The translations under genes were made by a program, and so were the position numbers. The notes below the pieces were generated by a model. It worked only from the letters and a program-made list of their open reading frames with translations, was not told the DNA's origin and did no database searches. From Bacteroidota bacterium (GTDB taxonomy: Bacteria > Bacteroidota > Bacteroidia > Chitinophagales > Chitinophagaceae), in contig JAEYUA010000127.1 in NCBI GenBank assembly GCA_023433755.1, positions 1 through 19,556 on the forward strand: a DNA stretch of 19,556 bases, written 5' to 3'. Shown here in pieces: positions 1-8,035 of the stretch. Within the stretch, counting starts at the first letter, position 1, and each line of letters starts with the position of its first letter.

Positions 1-2
1 CC

Positions 3-35
3 CGCTGCGTCAGCCGAAGCTTTAGCGAAGGCTGG
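3..35. repeat. GC-rich palindromic dispersed repeat, copy 1
   Basis: This 33-base sequence matches 19370-19402 at 29 of 33 positions in the same orientation. Its core (11-34) is an imperfect hairpin with stem CAGCC/GGCTG around GAAGCTTTAGCGAA. It lies past the 3' end of the glycosidase operon that stops at 165. It resembles REP-type extragenic palindromes, but the class is inferred from shape and position only. Confidence 0.7.
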
Positions 36-80
36 CCTTCCCGGCTATCTTCTCAATAATAAAAGCAAGGCCGGGAAGGC
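35..80. repeat. Long GC-rich inverted repeat (hairpin)
   Basis: GCCTTCCCGGC (35-45) and GCCGGGAAGGC (70-80) are perfect 11-base reverse complements around a 24-base A/T-rich loop. On the minus strand this hairpin would lie about 85 bases past the stop codon of the large glycosidase. It could stop or protect that transcript, but no T-run follows on the minus strand, so it is not a classic intrinsic terminator. Confidence 0.6.
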
Positions 81-88
81 GGGCTTTG

Positions 89-114
89 TCCGCCGGAGCT
101 TTAGCGAAGGCGGA
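89..114. repeat. GC-rich palindromic dispersed repeat, variant copy
   Basis: TCCGCC (89-94) pairs with GGCGGA (109-114). The interior GGAGCTTTAGCGAA is almost the same as in the copy at 3-35, so this is a member of the same family with a compensated stem (CCGCC/GGCGG in place of CAGCC/GGCTG). CCGCC at 90-94 could instead pair with GGCGG at 78-82, so two hairpins here exclude each other. Confidence 0.6.
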
Positions 115-164
115 AAGACGGTAAGTAATTGCGTTAAAGAAAGATGGGTTCTAAAGGTTCGGTT

Positions 165-2693
165 TTATTTTCTTAAGATCACTGAACTGATTTCAATTCC
201 GATTTCATTACCTCCATCAGCCGCGAAACTCATCTCTAATTTTTCTGCCTTATTAATATTCAATGGCGATGTTGAAGAAGATGAAAACATCAATGGAAGA
301 AATCCGGGATATGGTCTTGGTAATAAAATGTAATCCGATTTCACTAAAGTATTCAGAGGGACCACATATTCTTTCCATTCTTCATTCAGTTCAATTTTCG
401 TTGCGTATGCATCCGCGGTTGTATTGATCAATGAAATTTTTGCCTGGGCTTTTCCATTTGCCCTGGCTTTTACTACAAGTTGCGTGAAATTTGAAAGTTC
501 TTCCTGCCTGCCTTTTATCTTATCACCAAAATAAAACTGCCAGCCCATGGTTTGTCCGGCTACAGGCTGAGTCATTATTGTTTTGATGGATAACTCACCC
601 GGAATATTTGTTGTTGCATATTGAACCCGGTTATTCCTCCAGTCTGTATTATATAACATGATCTTTTGACGATCATGTAAGGGATTAAACAATTCAAGAT
701 GGGAGCCCGGTGCCATCACCGAAACTTCCCAGCTTTCATTCCGGTATTCATCCCAGGCATAGGGTTTTGATTTATAGTTACCCGGGAAGAACCAGGCCAT
801 TCCATCCGGCCTGCGGACCATGATTCTGTAATTAATGATGCCTGGCGATACCACATCAGCAGGAACCTCCACCTGGTAATGATAAGCGTTTGTTGACTGC
901 ATATCCAGGGTTTTCCATTGACCGGAAGAATTTCTAAGTTCAACCTGCACCTTATCACCATCCGCTACACCCGCGGCCTGTACCTGGATCATAAAAGATT
1001 TTCCCGCTGTTACAGATTTTGCTGGATGATGAACCACTACTATTTCCACACTGTCATTGGGGAGCGCATAAAACTTTTTCCATTCTCCAGGAACCTGTAT
1101 ACGGCCTTCCATATTACCTGAAGCGAGCAGGTACACGCCGGGAACCACAGAAAAAACATTCCCGTTAACTGGAACTTTAGCCTGGTTGCCTTCATTCACG
1201 GGCCTTACAGAAAACTGGTTTCCCAAATCCGGCAGGTTGAGTTTCATTTGATTGGCCCTGTGAAAGATTCTTACAACATGTTTGGATGGCGAAGCTCTTT
1301 CAAACGGATCTTCAACAGCAATCGCATCCGGCATTACTTCCAGTCTCCATTGTCCATCAGACCTTTTATCCAGGAAATAGGCTCCCGTACCTTTGTAATT
1401 CACGAGCGGCGAACTGCCTGTTCCTGCAATATGTTTCAATTGGGAAATATCAACCGGGTGTGTACTTGTATTTCCTGTGTAATAAAATTTAGCAGGACTG
1501 TTCATCTCTGCTAATTGCTCTTCATAACTCAACCGAAACACATCAAACAAAGTATCTGCCGGGTAAGCTCCATAACTTTTCCTGGGTGGAAGCTTTTGAA
1601 ATACTTCAGACGCGATCAGTAAGCTGATAGCTTTTGCAGGTGTGTAAGCCAGGTTGAGATAATGGGTCTGGTATTCAGTATTCCCATAAGCAGTGTACAA
1701 TGGATCATAGGCAAACTGGGTAGCCCATTGAAATCCTGCTGTCCGGTAACTCCTGGCCATGGCAGGATACATGATGGGTTGCATCACATCACCCGCATCA
1801 AACTCATAAACCATTAATGCTCCTTTTTTGAAAGCAGGAATAGTATCACCGAAGGGTATAAAATAATTCGCGACGTTGGGCAGGTAATTTCCTTTGCGCT
1901 CATGGTTGGCAACTAAACCGGTAGGATACCACTGGAAACTATGTCCATCTACTTTTGCTTTCACTACAGCATCAGCATAGCGTGGCGACTCACTGATATT
2001 ATAAAAAACAGGTTTGGTCCAGCCTGTACTTTTTACTGCCCTCGCCATCCTGTTCACATATTCTGTTGTCCGTTCTTTCGGACCACTGTGATGGGGTTCA
2101 TTGTTGATCTCCATGGCAATCACATCAGGATCATCTTTATAGGCCAGCTTTGTATAAGGATTGACATGCGTGAAAAATTGTTTAAGATAGTTCTCCTGCG
2201 CTTTGAACGCTTCTTCTTTCACAACTGATGGCCCTTTTCCATAAACGTAGGAGAAGCCGTTTGTTTTTACATCCGGTTCGGGATAGCCATTGCCCCAGAA
2301 GGCGATTGGTGTAATGAGAATTTTAATCTTCTTTTCCTTGAGCCGCATGATGAGATAATCAAATAAACGCAGGTGTTCATTTTTCAAAAGATTTCCAAGT
2401 GAATCTGTAATGTCCACATCCCATACATGCACACGAAAGGCATCGAGCCCCAGTCTTGCCATATGGTGTACATCGGCATCAATGGCTTTTTCAATATCTA
2501 CTCCTAATGCCTTATGCGAACGGAAACCGTAAGCAAATGGAACCGTATAATTCACACCAAAAAATGTGGCTTCTTTTTTATCACTGCTCCAACGCATGAC
2601 TCCGTGTTTATCAACATAAACAGGGTCTGTCTTTTTTTGCGCAGAAACTACCAGCGAAATGATCGCGAGAAAAATGATACCAAAAATTTTCAT
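165..2693 (-). CDS. Secreted clan GH-A glycoside hydrolase (cellulase/galactosidase-like), 842 aa
   Basis: A large secreted glycosidase whose exact family I cannot name. Residues 1-19 form a signal peptide without a lipobox cysteine, so the protein is probably periplasmic or secreted rather than a lipoprotein. A (beta/alpha)8-type catalytic region covers about 25-380. EINNEP (E199) looks like the acid/base and VYEFDAG (E297) like the nucleophile, the usual clan GH-A pair on strands 4 and 7. After about 400 come beta-rich modules, ending in a jelly-roll-like region that resembles a carbohydrate-binding domain. There is no type IX sorting tail. The gene starts 2 bases after the GH53 stop, so the two are almost certainly co-transcribed. 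I infer an exo-acting partner that trims galacto-oligosaccharides. GH147, GH5 or a GH42-like family are candidates. The enzyme class is secure and the substrate is not. Confidence 0.8.
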   Translation of the reverse strand: MKIFGIIFLAIISLVVSAQKKTDPVYVDKHGVMRWSSDKKEATFFGVNYTVPFAYGFRSHKALGVDIEKAIDADVHHMARLGLDAFRVHVWDVDITDSLGNLLKNEHLRLFDYLIMRLKEKKIKILITPIAFWGNGYPEPDVKTNGFSYVYGKGPSVVKEEAFKAQENYLKQFFTHVNPYTKLAYKDDPDVIAMEINNEPHHSGPKERTTEYVNRMARAVKSTGWTKPVFYNISESPRYADAVVKAKVDGHSFQWYPTGLVANHERKGNYLPNVANYFIPFGDTIPAFKKGALMVYEFDAGDVMQPIMYPAMARSYRTAGFQWATQFAYDPLYTAYGNTEYQTHYLNLAYTPAKAISLLIASEVFQKLPPRKSYGAYPADTLFDVFRLSYEEQLAEMNSPAKFYYTGNTSTHPVDISQLKHIAGTGSSPLVNYKGTGAYFLDKRSDGQWRLEVMPDAIAVEDPFERASPSKHVVRIFHRANQMKLNLPDLGNQFSVRPVNEGNQAKVPVNGNVFSVVPGVYLLASGNMEGRIQVPGEWKKFYALPNDSVEIVVVHHPAKSVTAGKSFMIQVQAAGVADGDKVQVELRNSSGQWKTLDMQSTNAYHYQVEVPADVVSPGIINYRIMVRRPDGMAWFFPGNYKSKPYAWDEYRNESWEVSVMAPGSHLELFNPLHDRQKIMLYNTDWRNNRVQYATTNIPGELSIKTIMTQPVAGQTMGWQFYFGDKIKGRQEELSNFTQLVVKARANGKAQAKISLINTTADAYATKIELNEEWKEYVVPLNTLVKSDYILLPRPYPGFLPLMFSSSSTSPLNINKAEKLEMSFAADGGNEIGIEISSVILRK

Positions 2694-2695
2694 GG

Positions 2696-3712
2696 TTATT
2701 GGTTAAATGCATTGAGTGCAATGGTAGGGCGGCCAGTATTATCAAAAGCTCCTAATGTATATCCCTGCCAGTTATTATACGCCTGCGGTTCCCAATATAA
2801 AACTCCAAGGCCTTTACCCGCGGTCACATTTTTTACTTTGGATAATAAATCAGAAATAAATAAGCGGCTGGCTGCGGCCTGGTCCCAGCTCATGCCCACT
2901 TCCACTACAAATACTTCCTTGTTATGCCTGGCCACCATATCGTTCATATTGACCAGGGTTTGGTTATTGAGCTGCGCATAGTTGGTTGGTGTGGGATAGA
3001 GGGACATGCCAATCACATCAAACTTGCCCCCATTATTTTTTAACCCGTCAAACAACCAGCGAAAAAGCGCATTGTCCCATCCGTTGGAAACATGTACGAT
3101 CACTTTAGCATTGGGAAACACTGATTTCACGGCATCATAACCGGCATTCACCAACTGTGCGAAATTGTTCATGTTGGCAGAAGCTTTTCCTTCCGGCCAT
3201 AACATGCCATCATTGGTTTCATTGCCTACCTGTACCCATTCCGGTGTTACGCCTGCTGTCTTCAGTGCATTTAATACTTCGGTTGTATGGTTGGCAAGAG
3301 CTGTTTTTAATCCTGCCAGGTCCATCGAGGCCCAGGCTGCAGGTTTGGTCTGATGGCCCGGATCAGCCCAGGTATCGCTGTAATGAAAATTGATCATGAT
3401 CCGCATGCCCTGGTTCTTCGCCCTGATGGCCTTGGCCACCACATCGGCCGTATTGTTATAACCATTGGCAGGATTCACCCAGACCCTTAGCCGGATGGTA
3501 TTCATGCCGATATTTTTCAATAGCGTCATAATCTCTGTTTCCGTTCCACCTGCACTGTAGAATTTTCTCCCGGCTGCTTCCATTTCGGTAATCCAGCTCA
3601 CGTCGGCGCCTTTAGCCAGGTTTACAACAGGAGGAGGCACAGGAGGCGGATCTTTTTTATTGCAGGAAACAAAAGCCAGGGTAAACAGCAGTGCGAAAAA
3701 AATATTTTTCAT
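2696..3712 (-). CDS. GH53 arabinogalactan endo-beta-1,4-galactanase, lipoprotein
   Basis: GH53 enzymes cut the beta-1,4-galactan backbone of pectic type I (arabino)galactan inside the chain. The signal peptide ends in FVSC with Cys17, followed by a short charged and proline-rich tether (NKKDPPP), which fits a lipoprotein, probably displayed on the surface. Family landmarks are RLRVWVNP (about 74-81), the block NFHYSDTWADPGH (108-120), the acid/base Glu165 in VGNET and the nucleophile Glu271 in VVEVG. The mature domain of about 310 residues is a normal single-domain length for the family, and no key residue is missing. It lies downstream of the SusC/D/E/F-like genes but is separated from them by a terminator hairpin, so it may have its own promoter. 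It gives the best evidence for the substrate of the locus. Confidence 0.93.
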   Translation of the reverse strand: MKNIFFALLFTLAFVSCNKKDPPPVPPPVVNLAKGADVSWITEMEAAGRKFYSAGGTETEIMTLLKNIGMNTIRLRVWVNPANGYNNTADVVAKAIRAKNQGMRIMINFHYSDTWADPGHQTKPAAWASMDLAGLKTALANHTTEVLNALKTAGVTPEWVQVGNETNDGMLWPEGKASANMNNFAQLVNAGYDAVKSVFPNAKVIVHVSNGWDNALFRWLFDGLKNNGGKFDVIGMSLYPTPTNYAQLNNQTLVNMNDMVARHNKEVFVVEVGMSWDQAAASRLFISDLLSKVKNVTAGKGLGVLYWEPQAYNNWQGYTLGAFDNTGRPTIALNAFNQ

Positions 3713-3724
3713 CAGTCAGCCTTT

Positions 3725-3756
3725 CAATATTAGTGAGATAATTCTGTATAAGTAAA
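3725..3756 (-). promoter_or_regulatory. Weak candidate Bacteroidota promoter for the GH53 unit
   Basis: On the minus strand TTTA (3756-3753) is followed after 20 bases by TAATATTG (3732-3725). This is close to the Bacteroidota sigma-ABfr consensus TTTG-N19-21-TANNTTTG, with one mismatch in each box. It lies between the terminator and the GH53 start codon, where a second promoter would be needed. The resulting leader would be only a few bases long, so this is a tentative call. Confidence 0.25.
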
Positions 3757-3772
3757 GCTAACAAATCAGCAC

Positions 3773-3804
3773 AAAAAAAGGCCATCGCAATGGATGGCCT
3801 TTTT
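3773..3804 (-). terminator. Intrinsic terminator after the SusE/F-like gene
   Basis: A perfect seven-base stem, GGCCATC (3780-3786) with GATGGCC (3793-3799), has a six-base loop. It is flanked by seven A (3773-3779) and five T (3800-3804), so it would work in both directions. On the minus strand it begins about 16 bases past the stop of the 583-aa binding protein and ends in seven U. It divides the locus into an uptake unit and a glycosidase unit. Confidence 0.85.
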
Positions 3805-3819
3805 ATATCAGTCAACAGA

Positions 3820-5571
3820 TCAGTTAATGGTAACCGTCTGTGTATTTTCATTGAGTGTAATGGTATAGGTACCTGCCGTGGCGGGTGTTTTGAAATTATC
3901 TCCACCTTCCCATTTGATTCTGCGAACGCCTGCACCTGTACCTGCGCCTGCATCTTCGTAATCAAATGCACCCCAGTCATTGCCTGCAAGGAACTTGATA
4001 TCCTTGTTGCCTTCCAAAGCAAGTGTGATTGTCCAAATACCGTTGCCGGAATAGGTCATCTGTGGAGAAGCGCCAGGATTCCATGCAGCCACACCTGTGA
4101 TACCATCTCCCACCACGCGCATTTCAGTTGCAGGACTCATTTCATATTTCACATTATCCCTGTCGCGGCCATCCCAGATCACACGGTACCTGCCGGCTGA
4201 TGCGGGGTTAGGCATATTATCTCCATTAACCTGGAGAGAAGATCCGCTTCCACCACTTGCCCCATAGCTTCTTGCATTGGTAACAGTGAAGGAACCATCA
4301 TTCCAGTCGTTATGATCAATCATCTTCCATCCATCCACAGTGAAATCGGTTAAACCAACAAAAAGATTCGGCGCTGCATATCCCATTGCATAATTAGGGA
4401 ATACATTGGCTGGCGTCCATCCTGCACCAACGGCTCCACCAACAAAGCCCATGCGGCCTTCGCGGATGTCATACGTCATGGTATTTACATCAATGCTTAC
4501 CCGGTAAACGCCGGCAGCAGGAACAGTAAGGTTGGCACCATTAAGAGCCAGGTTGCCGCCGGTTCCACCATAATTCACATCCCAGCTACGGCCCTGTGTT
4601 ACTTTGAACTCAGCGCCTGCAGGCAGGTAGATGTACATATAATACAATTTGTTCAGCGCATCCGGACGCTGGTCGCGGATGAATTCAGGAGCCGTTACCG
4701 GATCCCAGTCATTGCCATTTCCCGTTGCGGCCTGGTAACCACCGGGCATGTAAAAACGAAGCAATGGAACATAGGTTTGGACAGTTACAGCAACCATATT
4801 GGAATAAGCAACGGCGCCCTGTGCTGTTGTTGCTTTAATACGGTATTCAATCTTGCCCGTGCTTCCTCCAGCTACGCCTTCATTCATTGCGGTAGTATTC
4901 ATTTCTGCCTGGGTCATCGGTCTTGAAAGGCCCGTGCCAATCGCCATTTCCTGGGGAGAAGAGAAATTTTTACCGGAAGAATCATACTGCAGGGAGTAGG
5001 TAACGGTACCTGTGTAACCTGCAAAAGATGGGTTCCAGTTGAACGTAAGAGCATTTTGTCCTGAAGTAGCCAGCGTTCCTGTTACTGATGTTGAAGTACT
5101 GGTGAGTACCGAAGGATCAGTAAATGGCGTAACCACTACCTGTACCGTATTGGAAGTGTACTGCTCATTATTGTTTTCATAAGATGAAACAACACGCACA
5201 TCCAGTGTATGAGGAACACCCAACGCATATCCGTAATTCAGTAGAATCGCATTCAGCTCACGGCCGGTGAGGGAAGTTGATCTTGCTCCGATCACTTCCT
5301 TTGTAGCAGCCTGTGTGAAATTCCTTCCCGCCGTATCAATTTGCAGGATGAATTTATAATTACTTGTATCCGTTGCATATTTCGGATCGGTCCAGTTGAA
5401 ACTGATCACCGTATTATTGGAATCAGCAGCAGAAGCTACCACGGCGTTGGTGGAAGCTGTCATGGTAACGGCTGTTCCTTTTTCATACACGGGCAGGTCG
5501 TCGATGCGGGTACACCCGGTTGCAAAGAGCACTGCCGCTATGATGGAGAACAGGGAAAATATATTTTTCAT
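3820..5571 (-). CDS. SusE/SusF-like surface glycan-binding lipoprotein, multimodular (583 aa)
   Basis: A lipoprotein with lipobox ATGC (Cys20) that probably sits on the outer leaflet of the outer membrane beside SusC/SusD and holds glycan chains without cutting them. Two SusE-type immunoglobulin-like domains occupy roughly 30-150 and 153-268. They share a pattern of a hydrophobic FNW strand followed by a YxLQxDxxGxNF-type strand. Three beta-sandwich modules rich in Trp and Asp follow at about 270-370, 375-480 and 485-583, like the tandem binding domains of SusE/SusF. Having two Ig spacers and three binding modules makes it longer than typical SusE (about 390 aa). It follows the 272-aa paralogue after 21 bases and is the last gene before the terminator. 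Which sugar it binds cannot be read from the sequence. Confidence 0.82.
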   Translation of the reverse strand: MKNIFSLFSIIAAVLFATGCTRIDDLPVYEKGTAVTMTASTNAVVASAADSNNTVISFNWTDPKYATDTSNYKFILQIDTAGRNFTQAATKEVIGARSTSLTGRELNAILLNYGYALGVPHTLDVRVVSSYENNNEQYTSNTVQVVVTPFTDPSVLTSTSTSVTGTLATSGQNALTFNWNPSFAGYTGTVTYSLQYDSSGKNFSSPQEMAIGTGLSRPMTQAEMNTTAMNEGVAGGSTGKIEYRIKATTAQGAVAYSNMVAVTVQTYVPLLRFYMPGGYQAATGNGNDWDPVTAPEFIRDQRPDALNKLYYMYIYLPAGAEFKVTQGRSWDVNYGGTGGNLALNGANLTVPAAGVYRVSIDVNTMTYDIREGRMGFVGGAVGAGWTPANVFPNYAMGYAAPNLFVGLTDFTVDGWKMIDHNDWNDGSFTVTNARSYGASGGSGSSLQVNGDNMPNPASAGRYRVIWDGRDRDNVKYEMSPATEMRVVGDGITGVAAWNPGASPQMTYSGNGIWTITLALEGNKDIKFLAGNDWGAFDYEDAGAGTGAGVRRIKWEGGDNFKTPATAGTYTITLNENTQTVTIN

Positions 5572-5592
5572 ATAGCTCTATTAGTAGTTTGA

Positions 5593-6411
5593 TTATTGAG
5601 GTACAACGGTGTATTTACCGGTTTTGAAATTCACGGTGATCTTATAATTGCCAGCCGTGGTTACAGGAATGGCCGGGGGATCCGATTGCCCGGGTAAGCC
5701 CATATTATATCCAAGGTCACCACCTGTTGCATTGCTGCCGCCATATTGTGGCTGCCAGAAACCCTGCGTTGAAAGGAATTTGATTTCACCTGCAACCAGC
5801 GCGATCGTGATCTCATAAAGCGTATTGGACACCTGGGTGAAACGCTGAGAAACAGGAGGGGTATTGGTCCACGAACTGGCCACTCCGCTGCCTGTGATAT
5901 ACAATTCACCGGTTGGTGGTACTGGTACCGCTACATCCAGGTAGGGTGTGATCGTCATCGCGATTACGTTGGAATACAGGGGAACCGCGTTTGTACCCAA
6001 TGTAGACTTAATCCTGAATTCCAGGTTATGCGCCACATTTTCCTGTAAGTTCATTCTCGCGAATATCTGGTTGAAGTCCTTTACCGTGTAATTGATTCCA
6101 AGACTTCTCGGTATCGCTATCTCCTGTTTGTCGGCGCTGCTGAAATTGGACCCTGCCTTGTCAACCTGCAGTATGTAGTTCACATCATACGAACTCACAC
6201 CTGTATTAAATGTATAATCAGGGTTGGTCCAGGAGAATCTTAATGCCTGCTGGTTGGCATTGCCGCTCAGCAATACAAGCGGACCGGCAGTGGAAGCTGT
6301 CAGCACCGGCGCCGTGCCACCTTCGAAGAAAATTTTATTTTCTTCTTTTTTGCAGGACACGAAGACCAGCATCAAAGTGGCAAGTAGTAAAAAACTGAAT
6401 TTATTTTTCAT
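5593..6411 (-). CDS. SusE-like glycan-binding lipoprotein, short form (272 aa)
   Basis: The signal peptide ends in FVSC (Cys20), followed by KKEENK, a lysine- and acid-rich start like surface-export signals in this phylum. One SusE-type Ig-like domain spans about 30-155, with the same NW-to-YILQVDKAGSNF strand pattern as the neighbouring paralogue. A single C-terminal binding-type beta module follows at about 165-272 with exposed aromatics (GFWQPQYGG). It looks like a minimal version of the 583-aa protein, probably from duplication with gain or loss of modules. It follows SusD after 21 bases. The role is inferred: surface capture of the polysaccharide for the SusC/D importer. Confidence 0.82.
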   Translation of the reverse strand: MKNKFSFLLLATLMLVFVSCKKEENKIFFEGGTAPVLTASTAGPLVLLSGNANQQALRFSWTNPDYTFNTGVSSYDVNYILQVDKAGSNFSSADKQEIAIPRSLGINYTVKDFNQIFARMNLQENVAHNLEFRIKSTLGTNAVPLYSNVIAMTITPYLDVAVPVPPTGELYITGSGVASSWTNTPPVSQRFTQVSNTLYEITIALVAGEIKFLSTQGFWQPQYGGSNATGGDLGYNMGLPGQSDPPAIPVTTAGNYKITVNFKTGKYTVVPQ

Positions 6412-6432
6412 AATGCTTTTGATAATTGTTGA

Positions 6433-8007
6433 TTAATAGCCTGGGTTCTGGTCAAGATTGGGATTGGTATTGATCTCTGCTGCAGGGATCGGGTAGATGT
6501 TCCTGAAACTTCCCACACCGGTACCGGTGGGCACACCACCTTTCCACGGCCACAGGTAAGTGTTGGTAGTAAAACGGTTAAAGCGGATCAGGTCTGTTCT
6601 TCTTTTTCCTTCCCAATGCAATTCTCTTGCTCTTTCATCAATCAGGAAATCCAGGTCCAGGTCAGCCACGCTGATATTACCTGAATTGTTGCCATAAGCA
6701 CGCTGGCGTAACAGGTTAATATAATTAGCCGCCGTTGCCATGGAACCATTACCACCTCTTACTGTTGCTTCGGCATAGATCAGGTAGGCCTCAGCCAGGC
6801 GGAAGATCGGGAAATCAGTATCAGGGAAAATGGGATTAGAACCCGGGGTGCCGGCAGAAGTCACATTCTTCCATTTGCGCACACCATAACCGTTGCTGAA
6901 AGCACTGATGTCATTGATCTCCAGGCTCTGGCCATCGATATGAAACTGTGCTCTCTTATCGGTGCTTCCGGAAGGATCAGCGAATTTTTCAACAAGCGCT
7001 TTCGTAGTACGCAGTCCGCCCCATCCTTCATTCACACCAAATTCACCCAGGCTCATGCTGCCACCAACAGGCGCTTTGATGAGATAAGTAGTACCTCCGA
7101 AGGTCTGCGTTTTGAAACCATCAAAAGGAACAGCGAAAATGATCTCGGGTGAGGTGTGGTTGTCTGCAAGAAAAAGATCATCATATTCATCATCGAGTGT
7201 GTAATTGGCATTGATCACTTTGCCGCTGTAGGTAACTGCATCATCATACCTGTTTGCACCGATATAAACTTCGGCATTCAGGTAAAGATTGGCGAGCAGC
7301 ATCCAGGCGGTGGCCCTGTCAAGCCTTCCATATTCATTTTGTTTGGGCTCAGGCAATTTGTTCTCGAGGTCTTTCAGCTCTGTTTCCAGGTAAGCAAAAA
7401 GTTCCGCCCCGGTGGTCTGTTCAGGGAAGAAAGAACCAATAGGATCATTCTCCGTAACAAAGGTCGGGTTGCGGTAAAGATCCAGCGCATGCCAATAGCT
7501 GAGGGCCCTCAGTAACCTGGCTTCTTCCCTGTACGCTCTTACCTTGTCAGCATCAGTACCGGAAATATTCCTGCTGGAAAGTTTTTCATCACCACTTTCA
7601 CGGATGAAGGCATTAGCGAGTGTGATCTGGTAAAAGATCCTGCTGTACAGGGCGCGGTTGAAGGCGTCGGCAGGCGTCCAGATCATGTTATGAAAATCCT
7701 TGATAGTGGCATCGTTCCAGGCGATCACCGCTTCATCAGTCGGCAACTCCTGCAGGTTCCAGTAATTGCGGATGTAAGAGGAGAAACCTTCATCTATTCC
7801 CCCAAGATCACCACTGCCCGCAGGACCTGAATTACCTGTGAGTGCTAAACCCGCGTACACCTTGGCAAGAGAACTTCTGTATCCTGCTTCAGAAGTGTAC
7901 AATGTTTCAGAAGTAAGGGCCGCTTCCGGTGACCTGTTCAGGTCTTTGGTGCAGGAAACCACCAGGGAGCTGGCCAGCATTACCGCTATGACAAATTTTC
8001 TATTCAT
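6433..8007 (-). CDS. RagB/SusD family nutrient-binding lipoprotein
   Basis: SusD proteins form a lid on the SusC barrel and bind incoming glycan at the cell surface. The signal peptide ends in VVSC (Cys19), so this is a lipoprotein. The N-terminal region has the usual start (KDLNRSPEAALTSE, then a Tyr- and Leu-rich helix), the middle is helical and TPR-like, and the C-terminal part contains FPIFRLAEAYLIYAEA and ELHWEGKRRTDLIRF, both hallmarks of the family. At 524 aa it is full length. It starts 28 bases after the SusC stop and is plainly in the same operon. Confidence 0.95.
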   Translation of the reverse strand: MNRKFVIAVMLASSLVVSCTKDLNRSPEAALTSETLYTSEAGYRSSLAKVYAGLALTGNSGPAGSGDLGGIDEGFSSYIRNYWNLQELPTDEAVIAWNDATIKDFHNMIWTPADAFNRALYSRIFYQITLANAFIRESGDEKLSSRNISGTDADKVRAYREEARLLRALSYWHALDLYRNPTFVTENDPIGSFFPEQTTGAELFAYLETELKDLENKLPEPKQNEYGRLDRATAWMLLANLYLNAEVYIGANRYDDAVTYSGKVINANYTLDDEYDDLFLADNHTSPEIIFAVPFDGFKTQTFGGTTYLIKAPVGGSMSLGEFGVNEGWGGLRTTKALVEKFADPSGSTDKRAQFHIDGQSLEINDISAFSNGYGVRKWKNVTSAGTPGSNPIFPDTDFPIFRLAEAYLIYAEATVRGGNGSMATAANYINLLRQRAYGNNSGNISVADLDLDFLIDERARELHWEGKRRTDLIRFNRFTTNTYLWPWKGGVPTGTGVGSFRNIYPIPAAEINTNPNLDQNPGY

Positions 8008-8035
8008 ATAATGCGTTTATAATTTTTTCCTTGAA

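Noticed and set aside
2514..2981. A 155-aa plus-strand open frame across the GH-A/GH53 boundary
   Set aside because: It is antisense to two genes with clear catalytic motifs and has no signal, domain or start context of its own.
3657..4022. A 121-aa open frame on the minus strand across the SusE/F-GH53 junction
   Set aside because: It overlaps the end of the 583-aa gene and the start of GH53 in another frame, crosses the terminator hairpin, and shows no recognisable domain.
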